Assembly (NCBI GenBank): GCA_964007475.1
Contig: OZ023274.1
Coordinates: forward strand, 8,308,001-8,372,000
Origin: Hybos culiciformis
Lineage: Eukaryota > Arthropoda > Insecta > Diptera > Hybotidae
Reading direction: 5' to 3'
Length of the DNA stretch: 64,000 bases
In this document: piece by piece, positions 9,688 to 24,379 of the stretch
Position numbering within the stretch: the first letter of the stretch is position 1
Layout: every line of letters starts with the position of its first letter
Notes under the pieces: model-generated
What the model saw: the letters and a program-made list of their open reading frames with translations, nothing else
The model's database searches: none
What the model was told of the DNA's origin: nothing
Position numbers and translations under genes: made by a program

Positions 9688-12066
9688 ATAACCTTCCCAT
9701 TCAAAATTTATAACTGAGATGAATCAATTAATAATTTAATAATTAGTTTTACATTTTAATTGATACCAATAGAATTAAAAATCTTGATTCTGTTTAACTA
9801 CATTTAAAAGAATCAATGTTCATTACATATTTGATATTTTGAAATATTTGTATTGGATGATGACAAATTTAACTTTTGAATAAATAAATAAATTATAAGT
9901 ACCTACTTAGGGATATGCAATGCATGTATATACCTAATATGTATGTAGTAATGTTTAAAAACATTAAGAATTTAATTTTCTTGAGTGTTATTAATGTTTT
10001 TTATGATAAATTGCAGTTTTTATATGCATTGTCATCAAATTTGTCAAATTCTTTGAATATCTTATAAGTATTTTCAATGTTTTTTTTTTTTTCTTTATTT
10101 TATTTCTTCACTGATACATAAAAATTTTATTCTGTGATTTTGTTTGTAATTTTAATATATGTATTATTTAATTTTCATTTGACTTTTTTAAGTTAGGTAG
10201 ATATACTATAATTTTATAATGCATTGACTAGTCCTGTCTAAACTTTATTTTCCTAATGCCAATACCAATTATATTTTATGTAGGTAGATGGGTACATACT
10301 TATAGAAGGTTCGAAGATATGAAATTCACAGGGACGGAAGGTAGAACAGCATTGCTTCCGGATAGTGAGTTGTTTTTGAATAGTTGTACAATACAATTTT
10401 CATAAAAATGTCTCCTGGAGTCTGGATTGGCTAATCGAGTGATTTTTTTTCAATTAGTTTCTCGGATTATATGGTACTGGTATTGAATTTTGTGTTACTG
10501 GAGCAGGTAGTAGTAGAAAATGTTCTTAAGTACGCTCGTCTAGAAGATACTGTAGAAAAAACAATACTACGTTTACGTTTTTTTTATTTTTTATTAAAAT
10601 AATATTATTTTTATTGATTTTTTTCTTTTTGAAAATTTTACCTAGAATTGAGAATTTTTTTTTTTTTGTAAATAAAACATTAACAAGGTATGTACTTAGG
10701 TAGGTTATCCTTTTTCTTGTTGTGTCAATGTCAACATCAAGTCAACGATCGGTTCCTTTTCTAGAATAACTAATTACCAGATTAGATAAGATAGCCAATG
10801 ATAACTTTTGTCTATTACATCACACTATTGGATTATAAATTGAATTGAATTTAATCGAATTTTACAAATTCAATATTAGAATAACAACGTTCGCATTAAT
10901 TTTTGTTTTTTACATTTTAAAAAAATTTTTTTCTTTAGTCCTGGTCCCATCTAATTTAGGTATCTGAATAAAAGGAAAAAACCGATTTTTAAGCTTATTA
11001 CTCAATTTTAATAAAATTTTCAAAATCGCAAGATTATAATTTTATTGATTTTTGATTAAAAGAACTTTTTACAAATATTTTGTAATTATTAGAAATCTTA
11101 GTTTATTTATATTTATGATCTAAAAAAATTCATTACACCGAAAACTAATGGATTGGATAAAAATATCTAATTCCTGTTATCCGATAAAATACTTATTCGT
11201 CGGAGTGAGATTTAAATTGTATTTTTTTTTTTAAAATGATTGAGAAGTAAGAATTGGATTCAAAGTAGATAAATTCCATTGCATCAACACAATTTTAATT
11301 TTCTAAATTTTTGAGATCTTTATTTGGAATGACCATTCTCAAAGTTTATTATAGCACAAATGTTCTTGCAGCTCTTGCTTTTCTTCGCAATACAAGACCA
11401 AGACACCGCAATTAATCTCTCTCCGCATAATTCTGAATCTTAAACAGCACATCATTCAGTTTTTTTATTTTTTTACTTGGTAGTAGGTGTGCGAAATTTC
11501 TTTTATAGGACATTCTAAATCAATCCAATAATTATGAGTAAATTTATTTATTCGCAGGTTGCATTCAGGTACAAACTAACCAAAACATTGCTTCAAAAAT
11601 TGCTTGCGATTGTAGCTGCGACCACAGCATAAAAATTGCATAGAAAATAAATTTTGAGTGAAAATATTATTTTTGTTTCATTTTCATTCCCAACAACAAA
11701 ATTTATATTTAATTTTTTTTATCTGTTTCATTTTTAAATTTTTTTTGTTTTTTTTTTTTTCATCTTGTTCAAAATAGAAAAGAGAAAAAAAATCCAGTTC
11801 AATCAAATATATTTGTCACTCTCTTTTTCCTGCTCCATTACGCACACACAATATTCACACACTTTATTGCTAAAATAGCATTTCTTTCTTGATATCTGTC
11901 AAAAAAATAAAAAAAAATTTTTTCTCGCAATTGAAAGAAAAAAAATTTATTAACTTTTTTAATTAATTTAAAAGAAGGAAAAAAAAAATTAATTTAATTT
12001 CAATATTATCTCATTGAAAGAAAAAAATAACGAAATTTTCTAAACTTGTCTTTTTATTTTATTTAA

Positions 12067-12097
<31 letters not shown>

Positions 12098-14742
12098 GTT
12101 AAGAAAAAATTAGTAAAAGAAAAAAAGAATTCGAATTAACCAAAAAAAAAAAAAAACTAAAAAGGATTTAAAAAAAAAAGTTTAGGTAAAAAAAAAAAAT
12201 GCCACGAAAGTGATTCACATTTTTTAATTTTCTTCTTATTTTTTTCTGTTTTTTGAAAAGAAATATTATTTAAATTTTAAAGAATTTCCAATAAAAAAAA
12301 AATTGAATTTGGAAAAAAAAAATAAGAAATTAGAAGAAGAAAAAAAAATTCAATTGTTACACAATTTTTTTTTTTACTGCGATAAAATTTTTTTTTTTAA
12401 TCTTTCACTTTAATTCTAAAAAAAAAAAAAAAATAGCCCAAAGTTAAGTTATAATATAAATGGGTTTATGAAAACTTGTCAATTTAATTTATTTTAAGTT
12501 TTGAAAAATTATAAGTGTGAAGACTAGGAGGGAAGCAGCTAAAAAATTATATCTACACTCACTTTTGAATATAAGTATAATTATTCAAATTGAATTTTAA
12601 ATAACTTGCCTGTTCTGTATCTCGCTTTATCTGTTGTAGGTACGCAGGTAGGTTCCTACGACAAAAAAAAAATTATATTTTTGATTCTCCCAAAAACATG
12701 AGTCCTTACATCGGAAGAGTCTTCTTCTAGTCGATTCCTTAAAATAAAAATAAAAAAATGTTAAACTAGGTATCTCTGAATTTAGTATTAATCAATCATA
12801 TCAACCTAATCGATCTTCAGCGAATGTGCAGATATATTCTGTATTGATGATTACTCGCAAATATAATGAATGTCAACTTTAATGAAATAGAAATCAAGCT
12901 ATAATGAAAAGATTACCACACTGTAATGGTGTAATCAAATAAAAAAAAAAACAATTCAATTTCAAACTAGGTATAACACTTCTGAGGTCCAATAATTTTT
13001 TAGAAATCACAAACATTGTTAAAGGAATGAAAACTAACCTTCTGGTCCCGATAATATATCAGTTTAAAGATATCGTAAACACGCTTAATGTTAGTCTATC
13101 TGTTCTGTTAATTAAAGTCTGTTAAGAAAGAGCTCTCACTGCGAAAAATTTGTCTTGGGTTTACATTGATTCCAGAGTAAATACTCTTATTCGACTGAAA
13201 TGATTTTTTGATATGTTACACCCCAGACAGACTGTAGGTTAGCAACTATGAATTTCATGGTTATGAAATAAGTAAACACAACAATTTTATTTTGTAAAAC
13301 CATCAAAGTTAGAAACATTTTAAGAAAAATTTGGTTAAAAAGTGTTGAACATCAGAAAAAAAGTTCTAGGAACCTCTTATGATTTTTCTGTCTAAAATAA
13401 TTTTTATACTTTACTTCTTCATGCTTTTACTTTGCCCATAGTCTGTTTAAGGGTGAGTGGGCCAATTTTTTTTTATTTTGAATTTTTTTCGGCTCAAATT
13501 ATTGATTTTTGTAAAACTTGAACATACATATTTGCTTGAGATTGTGAAGTAGGTAAATAAAATTGAAATATAGTTTTTTCCTTAAATTCCACTATTTAGT
13601 GGTTTTTTTTCCATACAATCTTTGTCGCAGCATTTTTCACAACCTTGAACAAAAAATAAATTCTGTAAAAAAAAAAAACTGCAAAAAATAGAAAACAGAA
13701 AAATATTTTAAAATTTCGCAATGAGGGCCCTCAACTTCTACCTTTCCGTTTCCAGATTGTTAAATAACAGTGTGATAATAACACGTATTTTGAAAACAAA
13801 AAGCAGAGAAAATCCAAATACCTAAATAGGTACCGACCGTGTGAAACTATTATAGTTTTTCTAAGGAAAGTTTTATAATTTGGGGGGGAAAAAAAATTGA
13901 ATACCAATACTTTGTTCTTCACACAATGATGTAGGTAGAATTGAAAAATTTTTAAGTTTTTATTTTTTTTTTTCAACAATTTGATTTTTTTTTTTTTTTT
14001 TTTTACTTTTGGAATACTGGGTGTGCCACTGAAAATTGAACAGCAGAAAAAAAAAAAGAGAATGTTTTTTGACACAAAATTTTAATAATTTATTAAGTAT
14101 ATATTTTTGATAAATTTTATTTTATTATTAGAAGAAATTTATTTCTTGTTATTTTACGATGATGACAAAATCAGGACTTTTTTTTTTTCCTCTTCAATTT
14201 TTTTTTTCTTCTATTTGGGTCAAATTTTTTTTTTTTTTTTTTATATTTTTGGAAAATTATTCTATTTTCTATGTTTAATCAATTTTTCTTTTCTTTCATC
14301 ATAATTCCTTCGTTGTACGTCGCAGTTAGTAGTAGTAGGTACATTAAAAAAAAAAAAAAAAAAAAAAGTTAAGAAATTATAAATTTAAAGACAAAAAAAA
14401 AAAAAAAATCAATTAAAAAATATGGTCACAAAATTTCTTCATCGGAAAAAGTGTATAATTTTACCGGCAATTTGATCAAAAGAAAAAAGAACCTACCTAT
14501 CAACCTACCAATCAATCTAGCCCTGATATTACAAAAACAACAACAGTACGTACGGAAGCACAAAATAACTAGGTGTAGATAGGACTTAAAATCATTGCAA
14601 AAAAATGCAAGATACTTATTTACATTTTTTTTTTTTGATCGGAACCTTATGAACAAATTTGTAATAAAAAAAAAAACTAAAAATATTTTAATCAATAGCA
14701 GCAAGATTCAAAATTATATAAAATATATTTTTCTAATTTCAG
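9688..14742. other. AT-rich non-coding region upstream of LARP4B exon
   Basis: No gene was recognised in these 5 kb. They are very A+T-rich, with homopolymers up to about 25 nt (12069-12090, 13980-14004, 14346-14367). The segment ends in a splice acceptor (TTTCTAATTTCAG, ending 14742), so at least its right-hand part should be the intron preceding the first LARP4B exon seen. The untranslated or upstream coding exon of that gene could lie here or beyond the LINE. I could not identify it. Confidence 0.5.
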
Positions 14743-14753
14743 GATACGTTTAT

Positions 14754-17440
14754 ATGAATGGAGACACAGTAAAACTACCAGCTGGAACAGCAATTTATAC
14801 GACAAATAATATTCCAGAAGCAATGTTGACTACAAATATTTATGGACCACCAACTGCTGTAGCCGCAGGATCGGGATTAATTAGTAACGTACATCAGCAA
14901 CAGCAAAATCAACAGCAATCGGCAGCTGCAATTTTGCCAGCTGATATATTGGCAACAAGTGATTACACCACAATGAATGGAACTATTCATCACGATGGTA
15001 GAAATTATTATCAAACTGTTTCAGATGATGGATCATCAGTTGATGTTGCTGCAGCAGCAGCTGTAATTCAACAACAAGTGGTGCAAGAAATTCAAACTAC
15101 AAATATTCAACAACATCAACAATCTCAATCACAACAGCAAATTCTTACAAATGGGCCTCATGCAGTTGGTGGTGGTGGTATCGTCGGTGGACCAAATAAT
15201 GAAATACCTTTAGAACAATTAAAACAGATGTTAGCTAATCAATTAGATTACTATTTTTCGAGGTAAAATAAATTTGAATTCGTTTGTTTATTTATACGAT
15301 TTTAATTAATTTCGTACGGTATTTTTTGTTTATTTTTTTAATAAAATGAATCTATTCTAAAGAATTTTTTATTATTTATTTATTAAATAAATTTTAATTA
15401 TTTATATATTTTTAGGGAAAATCTTGCTAACGATACTTATTTACTAACACAAATGGACAGTGACCAATATGTACCAATATGGACAGTTGCTAATTTTAAT
15501 CAAGTTAAAAAATTAACAAAAGATATAAAACTAATTACAGAAGTCCTACGTGAATCACCGAATGTTCAAGTCGACGATGAAGGTCTTAAAGTACGACCAA
15601 ATCATAAACGATGTATTATCATATTAAGAGAAATACCAGATAATACACCATTAGAAGATGTTAAGGTAAAATATATAGACTGCAATTATAAAATTTGTAA
15701 CGATTTAAATAATTTTTGGTATATAGCTATTTTGTCATCAAAATTTGTTTGTCACTGTTTCCATAATTCGTGTTGTGGTAAAAAAAAAAATCAGAAAATC
15801 AGATAAAGACCTTGGTTGAGACATTAAAAAACAATAGATTATTTCTTATTTAAATGACCGTAAGATTTGTGTTAGCTTAGCTAGCTAATTAAATTATTCA
15901 GTTTAATTTCATTATGCTAACTACAAAATACAATGTTTATTTATTTCGATTTTGCAGCCAATTAGATATCGATTGATTTTATTTTCTTAAATTGTTTTTC
16001 AGAATATTTTCAGTGGAGAAAATTGTCCTCGCTTAATATCGTGCGAATTTGCTCATAACAATTCATGGTATGTTACGTTCGAGTCTGATGATGATGCCCA
16101 AAAAGCGTTTAAATATTTGCGTGAGGAGATTAAGGAATTTCAAGTAAATTAAATTTTTTTCCTTGTTCAAATTAAGATATTAAAAATAAAAATATTTTTA
16201 GGGTAAACCAATAAAGGCTAGAATCAAAGCTAAACCAATGATGAATAGAATTCCCATGGCTCCAGCATTACCAATTAAAAATGGTTATCGTGTAACACCG
16301 CCACCAGCTTCTGCAGCTACTGTGTTCGACCCGCAGGTTGCAGCTGCTGCTGCAGCTTCAGCGGCAGCGGCTTATACACCAATTGCAGCGGCAGCAGCTG
16401 TAGCTCAACAAAGATTTGTTTATACCACAAATGGTGCAACATTGCAACAAGCCCCAGTACCTTATGGTAGTCAAGTACATATGTTTGTAAGTATTAAAAA
16501 AATATATATAATCGATTTTATAGCTTTTGATGGAAAATGGGTTAAAATTACAAAAAACCTGTAAAAACCAAAAAATAAATGTATTAGATCACAATATATA
16601 TTTTTCTGGAAAATTTTGATTCATACACGTAAGTAACCTTGTTCACTAGTTATAAATTTTCCCCTAATTATGTGTGTAAAAAATCAAATGTTTTAACATT
16701 TTTTAATTTTCAAAGCAGCCATTTCAACAACAGCAGTTTTACCCCAGTATAATGACAACTCCATGGTCGGCCACTGCACCACAACATGGACAAAATTTTT
16801 ATGAAATAAGTAGTGTATTTTCAGCGAATGGATTGACCCCAGCAGGTTCAGCCGCAGCCACCCAGTTACCTTTTGCCGCTGCTCAGCATTCAGCCGGTAC
16901 AAGCACGTCAAGCGGGGGGCAGCCCTCTGTAAATAAATCTCAAAATCGTTATAGCAGTCAACGAACCAATCATACTAGCCATAACATTCGTAATAAACAA
17001 CGCAATCCAGCTTCCCAGCATGATCATAGAAATCAACAACAAGTCACTACACAACAAACTCAACAGCAAACCATTCTTACTAGTGGTACCAGTGCCTCAC
17101 AAAACTCATCAATTAAACAGCAGACGGTAAATGAGCAGCAAATAACTTATTATAAACCTCAGCAACAGCAACCATCACAACAACTTCAGGGAACTGTTAG
17201 TCGTAATGCTGGAAGTAATCAAGCTACTTTACATTATCATCAGCAATCTAATGCAAATAAACAGCAACAACAGCAGCAAACGCAAATGCATTTAAATACA
17301 AGTGTCCAACAAAATGTAAATAAAGCTGAAAAGTCAAATCCTTATGGAACTCATCACGTACAACATTCTTCTGGTATTCAACAGAATACTTCAAATAGTA
17401 GTCATCATCACCAACAACATCATCATATGCCTTCCTATCA

Positions 17441-17479
<39 letters not shown>

Positions 17480-20136
17480 ACAACAGCAACAACAACAACA
17501 ACAGCAGCAGCAACATGAACCTGACCTAAGTGAAATCTCAAATGATGGTGCTGTAATGGGACAACAATCTCATCATCGTAATTCATCACAACAACAACAA
17601 TCTTCTAAAGAACAATGGCAGCCGCGTTATAACAGACGTGGACGTCGAAGAGATGATGACATTTCATACGGTTCGCGCGGAAACCAACCCCATAGTGGTG
17701 GAGGTAACTAGTTTTAATCTATATATTTATTTAGAAGTAAAAAAAATGTATGTTATCAATCTTAAATTTTTACTCGATTTGTTTTGTTGATCAAGTTATT
17801 GTTCCGATAGAACATTGATTTGAACATTTAACTTCTTCTATAATAAATATTTAATTTATTATTAATTATTCAAGGCTCCTCAACGAATAATGCAAATTCA
17901 TCAATAATGAGCAATCAAAATAATAACGGTATGATGTCAAATAAACCCATTTCCGGTGGCGGTTCTGGTGGTGGGGGAGGCAATTCATCAAATAACTCAA
18001 ATTATGTATCTAATAATGATCACCATCGTGAAAGTCATCATCACCATCGATATGAGCGGGGCGGTGGAAATATTAGTAGATCACACTCACACCGCGGAGG
18101 CGGTGGTGGGGGTGGTGGTGGCGGTGGTGGAAACCCTGATCAACAGGGACATCACAATTCGCATCATCATCAACATCATCATAGTCATCATCATCACCAT
18201 CAGCAACAAGCACCACCACAATTTGATTTAGAAGCGGATGCATTTCCACCGTTACCAGGTTCAGAACAGTCTCAACAGCAGACATCAACTAATCAATTAT
18301 CACATAATAGTTTAGCTACCGCAAATTTTCCGTCGTTAAATCAAAATAATAATGGTGGAAGCGGCTCAAACAGTTCTAACAATTCGACAAACAATAATAA
18401 TAATAATAATAATGTTAATATTACAGTCGCTGTTGCCAATAATAATATAAAGTCTGTTGCTTCTACTGAAGCCTCTAGTAGCAATAATGCTATAATAGTT
18501 TCGAATTCAAATATAACCACTCAGCAGCAGCAACAACAACAATCGTTAAATAATGAACCTCCACAACAACAGTCTCATCAATATCAATCGCAAAATAATA
18601 GTTCCTCAACATCATCATCATCACCGAATTGGCAGCAACAGGACTCTCGTTTGTCGGATGTAATACGTTCTAATACTAATAGTCAAATAAATAATAAATC
18701 AAATAAAAAAGAACAACGTAATTTATCAAATACTTCAAATTGTAATCAAATACAGCAATCCACTAATAATGCTGATATTGAAGTATCATTACCGCTCACG
18801 CCACCATATTCACCGCCTGATAATAAAAATCTTAATAATAAAAATAATTTAATAAATAATAATTCTGTGATAAAGTGTTTAACACAACATAATAATAGTA
18901 ATTTAAATGTTGTTGAAAATAATAAAAATTCAACAATTTCAACAACAACAACAATCGCTACCACTACTACTAAGACTGATGAACCGTCGTCGTCATCGCC
19001 TGCCCAACCATTCAATGGAATAGAAACATCTTCAAATAAAATAACAACAATAACTAATAGCAATAATAAAAATGTAGGCACAGCCACAACTAATGTAGCT
19101 TTGTCATCTGAACAATTAACAGCTGCTTTACAACATCCTCAAGGACCAATTACATGCAACGTTGCTACAATGACATCTTCCGTTCATACTTCAGGTAAAC
19201 TAATTCAGAAAAAAAGAAAAATTCATTAGCGTCTTATTCATATAATGTACAAGTGTAAAAGTGTAACTCGTATAAGCAAATATATGCAATTATTGTCCAT
19301 AATGAATCATATTTCTTTGTACAGAATAGTAGATTTAAAATAAAAATCTCATTATATAATGTTAATTACATATTTTTAGGTTTATCAGAAACTGTACCAG
19401 TTTCTGGAGGAAATGGGAAATTAAGCTATGCCCAAGTTGCACAAAAAATAGGGAATAAAGATGGTGCTCTGAAAGGATTAAATAATGATATACCGGTAGT
19501 ATCTGCTAATTCGGGTGCCGCAACCGTGGTTATTCCACCTTTAACGCCAACAAATTCTGCTTCATTTACTGTTGAAAAGTCTTCTCAAAATGATGTAAAA
19601 GAAAAAAGAAAAGATACTCAAAGGCATGAAGGCACCAAAGATAGAGGTACATTTAACCATTGAGTAATTACTCAATGATTCAACTTACATTTATATTATG
19701 TTAAATTAATTTGTTACAAGTTATTTGGATATAAGATAATTTTGTTTAGTTTATTAAGAATTGTTGAAACAACAGATCTCGACATCAAAGTTTCAATTAA
19801 GGTTGGATTTTTCGAAACCACTCTTTGCGAGGAAATTTAAGGGAAAAAATATATCTCCCAAAAAAATGTAAGAAGTAAAGATATATTACTCTCTTCGGGA
19901 AAGTTTTTGCTATTAAAAGCTTTGCGTCTAGATAAATTTTGTTTTAGTTTTTTTAAATTTTTTATAAAATTTCAGAGACAACTCGCGAAAATCGTCATAA
20001 TTCAAATAATAATCGCCAAAAAGATCAAAAATCTGTACGAGAACGCCGGGATACAGGTGATAGTAGTAATGGGAACAATAATGGTGGAGGAGGTGGTGGT
20101 GGTGCAAATCGTGGAAGAGCACGTAATCACAATTAA
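14754..20136 (+). CDS. Larp4B: La-related protein 4/4B (RNA-binding translation regulator)
   Basis: Cytoplasmic protein that binds poly(A)/A-rich mRNA and, in the family, poly(A)-binding protein and RACK1, to stabilise mRNA and promote translation. Coding exons are 14754-15262, 15416-15665, 16003-16143, 16202-16486, 16719-17703, 17875-19194, 19380-19646 and 19976-20136. They total 3918 nt (1305 aa) with phases that all match. The La motif spans ~153-232 ([23 protein letters not shown]). The LARP4-type RRM spans ~234-312 ([32 protein letters not shown]). The remainder is disordered: poly-Q at ~637-662, then Gly, His and Asn runs, a [12 protein letters not shown] motif in exon 6, a conserved [10 protein letters not shown] block in exon 7 and an RG-rich tail. 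The exon carrying the first Met begins at 14743 after an acceptor, so an upstream exon exists and the true start may be earlier. The family is certain; the 4 versus 4B distinction follows insect usage. Confidence 0.93.
17440..17516 (+). repeat. CAA/CAG repeat encoding polyglutamine in LARP4B
   Basis: This is a mixed CAA/CAG tract of about 25 codons within exon 5, read in frame as Gln. A shorter His-rich stretch precedes it. Interrupted CAA/CAG composition is typical of insect opa repeats and would slow expansion. Confidence 0.95.
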
Positions 20137-21237
20137 AAAAAATAAATTTATATATATTGGCACATACAAATAAATGCAAATTATATACATAAATTATATA
20201 CACGGATCTGTATTTATATACAAACATATATATGTATATGTTTATATAAATATATATTACGTATATATGTATGCATGCATATATATCTGCATATGTATTT
20301 ATACCTATGTACTCATTTATGTTTTTATACATGTATATGTGTGTATGTTTTTATTCATATATATATATGTATATATTTAATATAAATATATGTATAGTAT
20401 ATTCATATAAACATACATTTATATAAATATATCTATAGTATATTCATATATACACATATTTATATATATAAATTATATATGTATAATATAATTATATATT
20501 AGAATGTATGAATATGTATTAATTTATGTATATAAATACATATATACAAATATATAAAAAATATATATTGATTATAATAATAATGTATAAAAATAATAAT
20601 TTAAATTATCCAAAATGATATAAACTTTATATGTATCTAAATAAAAATACATAGATAAAGATCAAATATATATATAAACATATTCCGATTTGGATATTTT
20701 TTTTTTAATTTATAAGATTTATCTTTTTTTATTTAAAAAAAATAAAACAGCAAAATTACATATGTACTTTATTTATTTTGAATTTAAAAAAAAAAAAAAA
20801 CTAAATAAATATAATTATTATAAACAAAATAATTTAACTAAAAGAAATTGAAATTTTAGGAAGCTGAAAAATTTAATTAAAAAAAAATGTCTTAGTTTTT
20901 AATTTTTATAAAAAAAAATAATAGTATATTTTATTTCAAAAATAATTTACATAAATAATATAACGCCCTTTTTTATATTATCGAAAAAAATAAAAACAAA
21001 CAAAACAAATTGGTTGAAGAATTAAAAAAATAAAGTTTATTTCAACATTTTCTTAAAAAAAAAAAAAAAAAGAATTATCATAAGACTGTAAGAAAAATAG
21101 TAGGAAATCATAAACAAATTTATAATGTAGTCACGAGCGCGTAAAAAATAATGTGAATATAATGCTCGTAAATAATATAAAAAAAAAAAATTCTTAGGCA
21201 TATGAATTAATGTATTAATAAAATACACTATCTATAC

Positions 21238-21283
21238 ATTATTATTATTATTATATTATTATTATTATTATTATTATTATTAT
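21238..21283. repeat. (TTA)n microsatellite
   Basis: A near-perfect ATT/TTA trinucleotide repeat of about 15 units with one interruption, followed by imperfect units (TCTTTACTATCATTATTA). Confidence 0.9.
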
Positions 21284-24200
21284 CTTTACTATCATTATTA
21301 TTTGAGTTGTCAGTTCATAAAATACAGGCAAAAATTATTTTTATATTGATTTTTAGTTGCACTACTATATGGTTTTAATGGATTTTTTTTTTTTTTTTTT
21401 TTTATTTTATTATTTTTCATGAATTTTCGAATATAAGAAACTATAAGAGAGAAAAAAAATATTGCATAAAATAAATTCAACTTACCAAAAATATATTTAA
21501 AAAAAAAAAACTTATTGTTAAATCTTTTTTATTTATAATTTCTCATAATAAAACACTCTTATTTTATCGAAAAAAAAAAAAAAAAATTATTTAGAATAAA
21601 AATAGAAAATTGGAAAATTTTCAAATAAAAATATTTTATCAGTTTTAGAAAATAAATAAATATCATATTTTCAAAAAAAAATTATATAATAATAAAAATA
21701 ATGTTAACGAAACCTTTACGTAAATATTCAGCTGTTTACAATTTTTTTTTTTTTGGCTTAGTCCATAATTTTTAATAATAACCACTTAATTTAATTTCTT
21801 TTAATTTTGAGTTTTGGTAATTACATTATTATATATTACGGTAGTGTAAACTATTCAAAATAGAAATAGGAATTAAAAAAAATAATAATAAAAATAATTT
21901 TATTAAAAAATACAAAACTAAAAAAAAAAAAATAAATTAAATTTAGAATTTAAAAAATACTAGCAATAAAAATAATGAAAATTTTCCAGTTTTTTTTTTT
22001 ACGAATATTCTATCAGATATGAAAATTATTTTGAAATGAAATAATCAATTTTATTGAATTTTGAGCAAGGCAAAAAAATTATCACTTTTTTTTTTTAACA
22101 AATCAGAAACGTAGGAGGTATAAAATTTAGATTGTAGAAATAGAAATCACTTCAATAAGACCGAAACAATTATTTAATTTATAATTTAAGATATGATTTG
22201 TAATAAATTAAAAAAAAAAATTATAGAATGCTTTTATTATATTAACTTTCATTTCTTCATAATATAATTTTTCTATTTGAAAAAATATTTTTTAGCAATA
22301 ATGTGTAGTTCCTAGGTTAAAAATAATGTTTTTGGATAAGCGATAGCATCACAGTTATTAAAAATAAATTTTGAGAAATTGTGGACAAATATGTAATTTA
22401 AAATTTTTTTTTTTTTTTTTTAAAGGACATGGGTAAAAATTTTTCAAAAATTTTATATAAAGATAATAATCGGAGCTAATGATAAAATGTTTAAGAAGAA
22501 GAAAATTTAAATTTGAAGCAAATAAACTATATATTTGATAAAATATGAAAAATATGTCTTAAAAAAAAACAAAAGTTCTTTATTTCAAGTCAAAAATATT
22601 AAGATGTAATATTTTATAAAAATAATGCGTTATGCAATAAGAATAATCATAAAATGGGACGCGCAACTAAAGGTTTCAAGAATAAATTTGTAATTTTTTT
22701 TTTTCATTAAACTTGTGACAATTATTTATTTATTTTATTTATACTCAAAAGAAAATAGAATTGATTAGCTGATATTATTTTAAGCTAGGAACGAAAACAA
22801 AATTTTAAATAAAAAAAGTGTAACTTTTACAATGCTTTTTTTTTTTAAATTACGAACAAAAATAACTTTGATTTCTAAAGCTAAATCATATTATATCACA
22901 GCCTCACAGGGAATCTGTTAGGATTTCATTAACAAAATTTTTCATTTAATATGTATTCATATCACATTAAATATTATTGGTTAAATATTAAATAAAAAAA
23001 CGAAAATAATGGTGCTTACTCATTTAATGTTTTTCTTATTTAATAAAATAACATTTAATTTTTAGATTTCATTGTATGAAGAAACTTAAATGTTCATGTT
23101 AATTTTTTAGTCAACTCCAACTGATGATTAACAACTTTTATTAAAAATATTCCTTATATTATTTAAATAAAAAAATATTAAATAATGTTAGATTCTGAAT
23201 GAATTAAAACTGAATTAAAATAAAGATTATTTCTAAATACATGTACCTACTTTTCATATTTTTGTGTGCTTAAATCATAAAAATGTCTTAAATTTCAAAA
23301 AAAAATATGTAAATAAATACTAGTGTTTTTCAAATGAGGCTAATTGATTTGATATTTTAGTAATTTTGGTTAGAATAATTGATTAAAATTGAATTCAAGT
23401 TCAATCACTTTGTAAGAAGCAGACTGAATTTGTTATATAAACTAAAAAATGTCAACCTTTCTATATTTTTTTTTTATTGTTATTAATAACGATTAGTTTT
23501 CGTAAAAACTATTCAAAAAAAAATTAAATTAGTTTTTTATTAATACATTAATTGGGGAGGCACGGTATCATTGTAAGAGTTTAGGGTTTTGACGCATATG
23601 CAACCACATTAAATAACATAATTTAGTGTTTGTCTAATATTTAACATTAACATTTTAAAGATATATGAACTGTTCGCAAATATATATAGTACACATCGTT
23701 CTTTCCAAGCACATTTTGTGACATTTGTATTACTTTCATAGGCTAATACAGTAATATAAATCAAAAGAGCAATTCATTTGTATAAAAAAAAATTATATAG
23801 AAAACGAAAATATTTATCAGTTTATTTAAAAAAAAACAAGTAATAATTCGTTGTAACAAAACGAAAAAGTTCTAAGATGTTGTTCGAACTGTAGTTTTTT
23901 GAATTAAAAATATTTTTTTTTATTTTTAATTAAATGGGTTTATAATATTAGAATTTTTTTTTATATAAACGAACTGCATTAAAAATTACATATTACAGTT
24001 TGAAGCTTAAAAGTGTCATATTATAGTTCTATATATAAAATTGGAAATAAAAAACCCACACATTAAATATAAGCATGTTAGAATAAAATATTTCTTAATT
24101 TGATTCATTCATTTCAGAATGTATACACAATTTTCAATTTTATTATTTTCTAATATATGTAATTTATAATATATACTATAATAATGTATTAAAAAATAAA

Positions 24201-24347
24201 ATATTTTTTTAAAAAAAAAACGATACACATAATAACATAATAAATTTGTGCTTGGCTTACAGACAAAAATAATATATATACATATATATATATAAATGTG
24301 TATATTCATGTATAATCATATATATTTATATATACATATATATATTT

Positions 24348-24350
<3 letters not shown>

Positions 24351-24379
<29 letters not shown>
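24351..24379. repeat. (AT)n microsatellite
   Basis: An uninterrupted AT/TA dinucleotide run at the end of a longer TATATA/CATATA-rich zone that starts near 24265. Confidence 0.9.

Noticed and set aside
4465..9688. Several plus-strand ORFs across the LINE, the longest 269 codons at 8879-9688
   Set aside because: They are antisense shadows of ORF1 and ORF2. Their translations are low-complexity Ser/Leu/Pro-rich and show no domain, while the minus-strand frames carry complete catalytic motifs.
18073..18288. Minus-strand Val/Asp-rich ORFs opposite LARP4B and BTB repeats (also 17248-17589, 47983-48357)
   Set aside because: They are antisense readings of CAA/CAG and CAT repeats, giving poly-Val, Ala or Asp; artefacts of the repeat composition.
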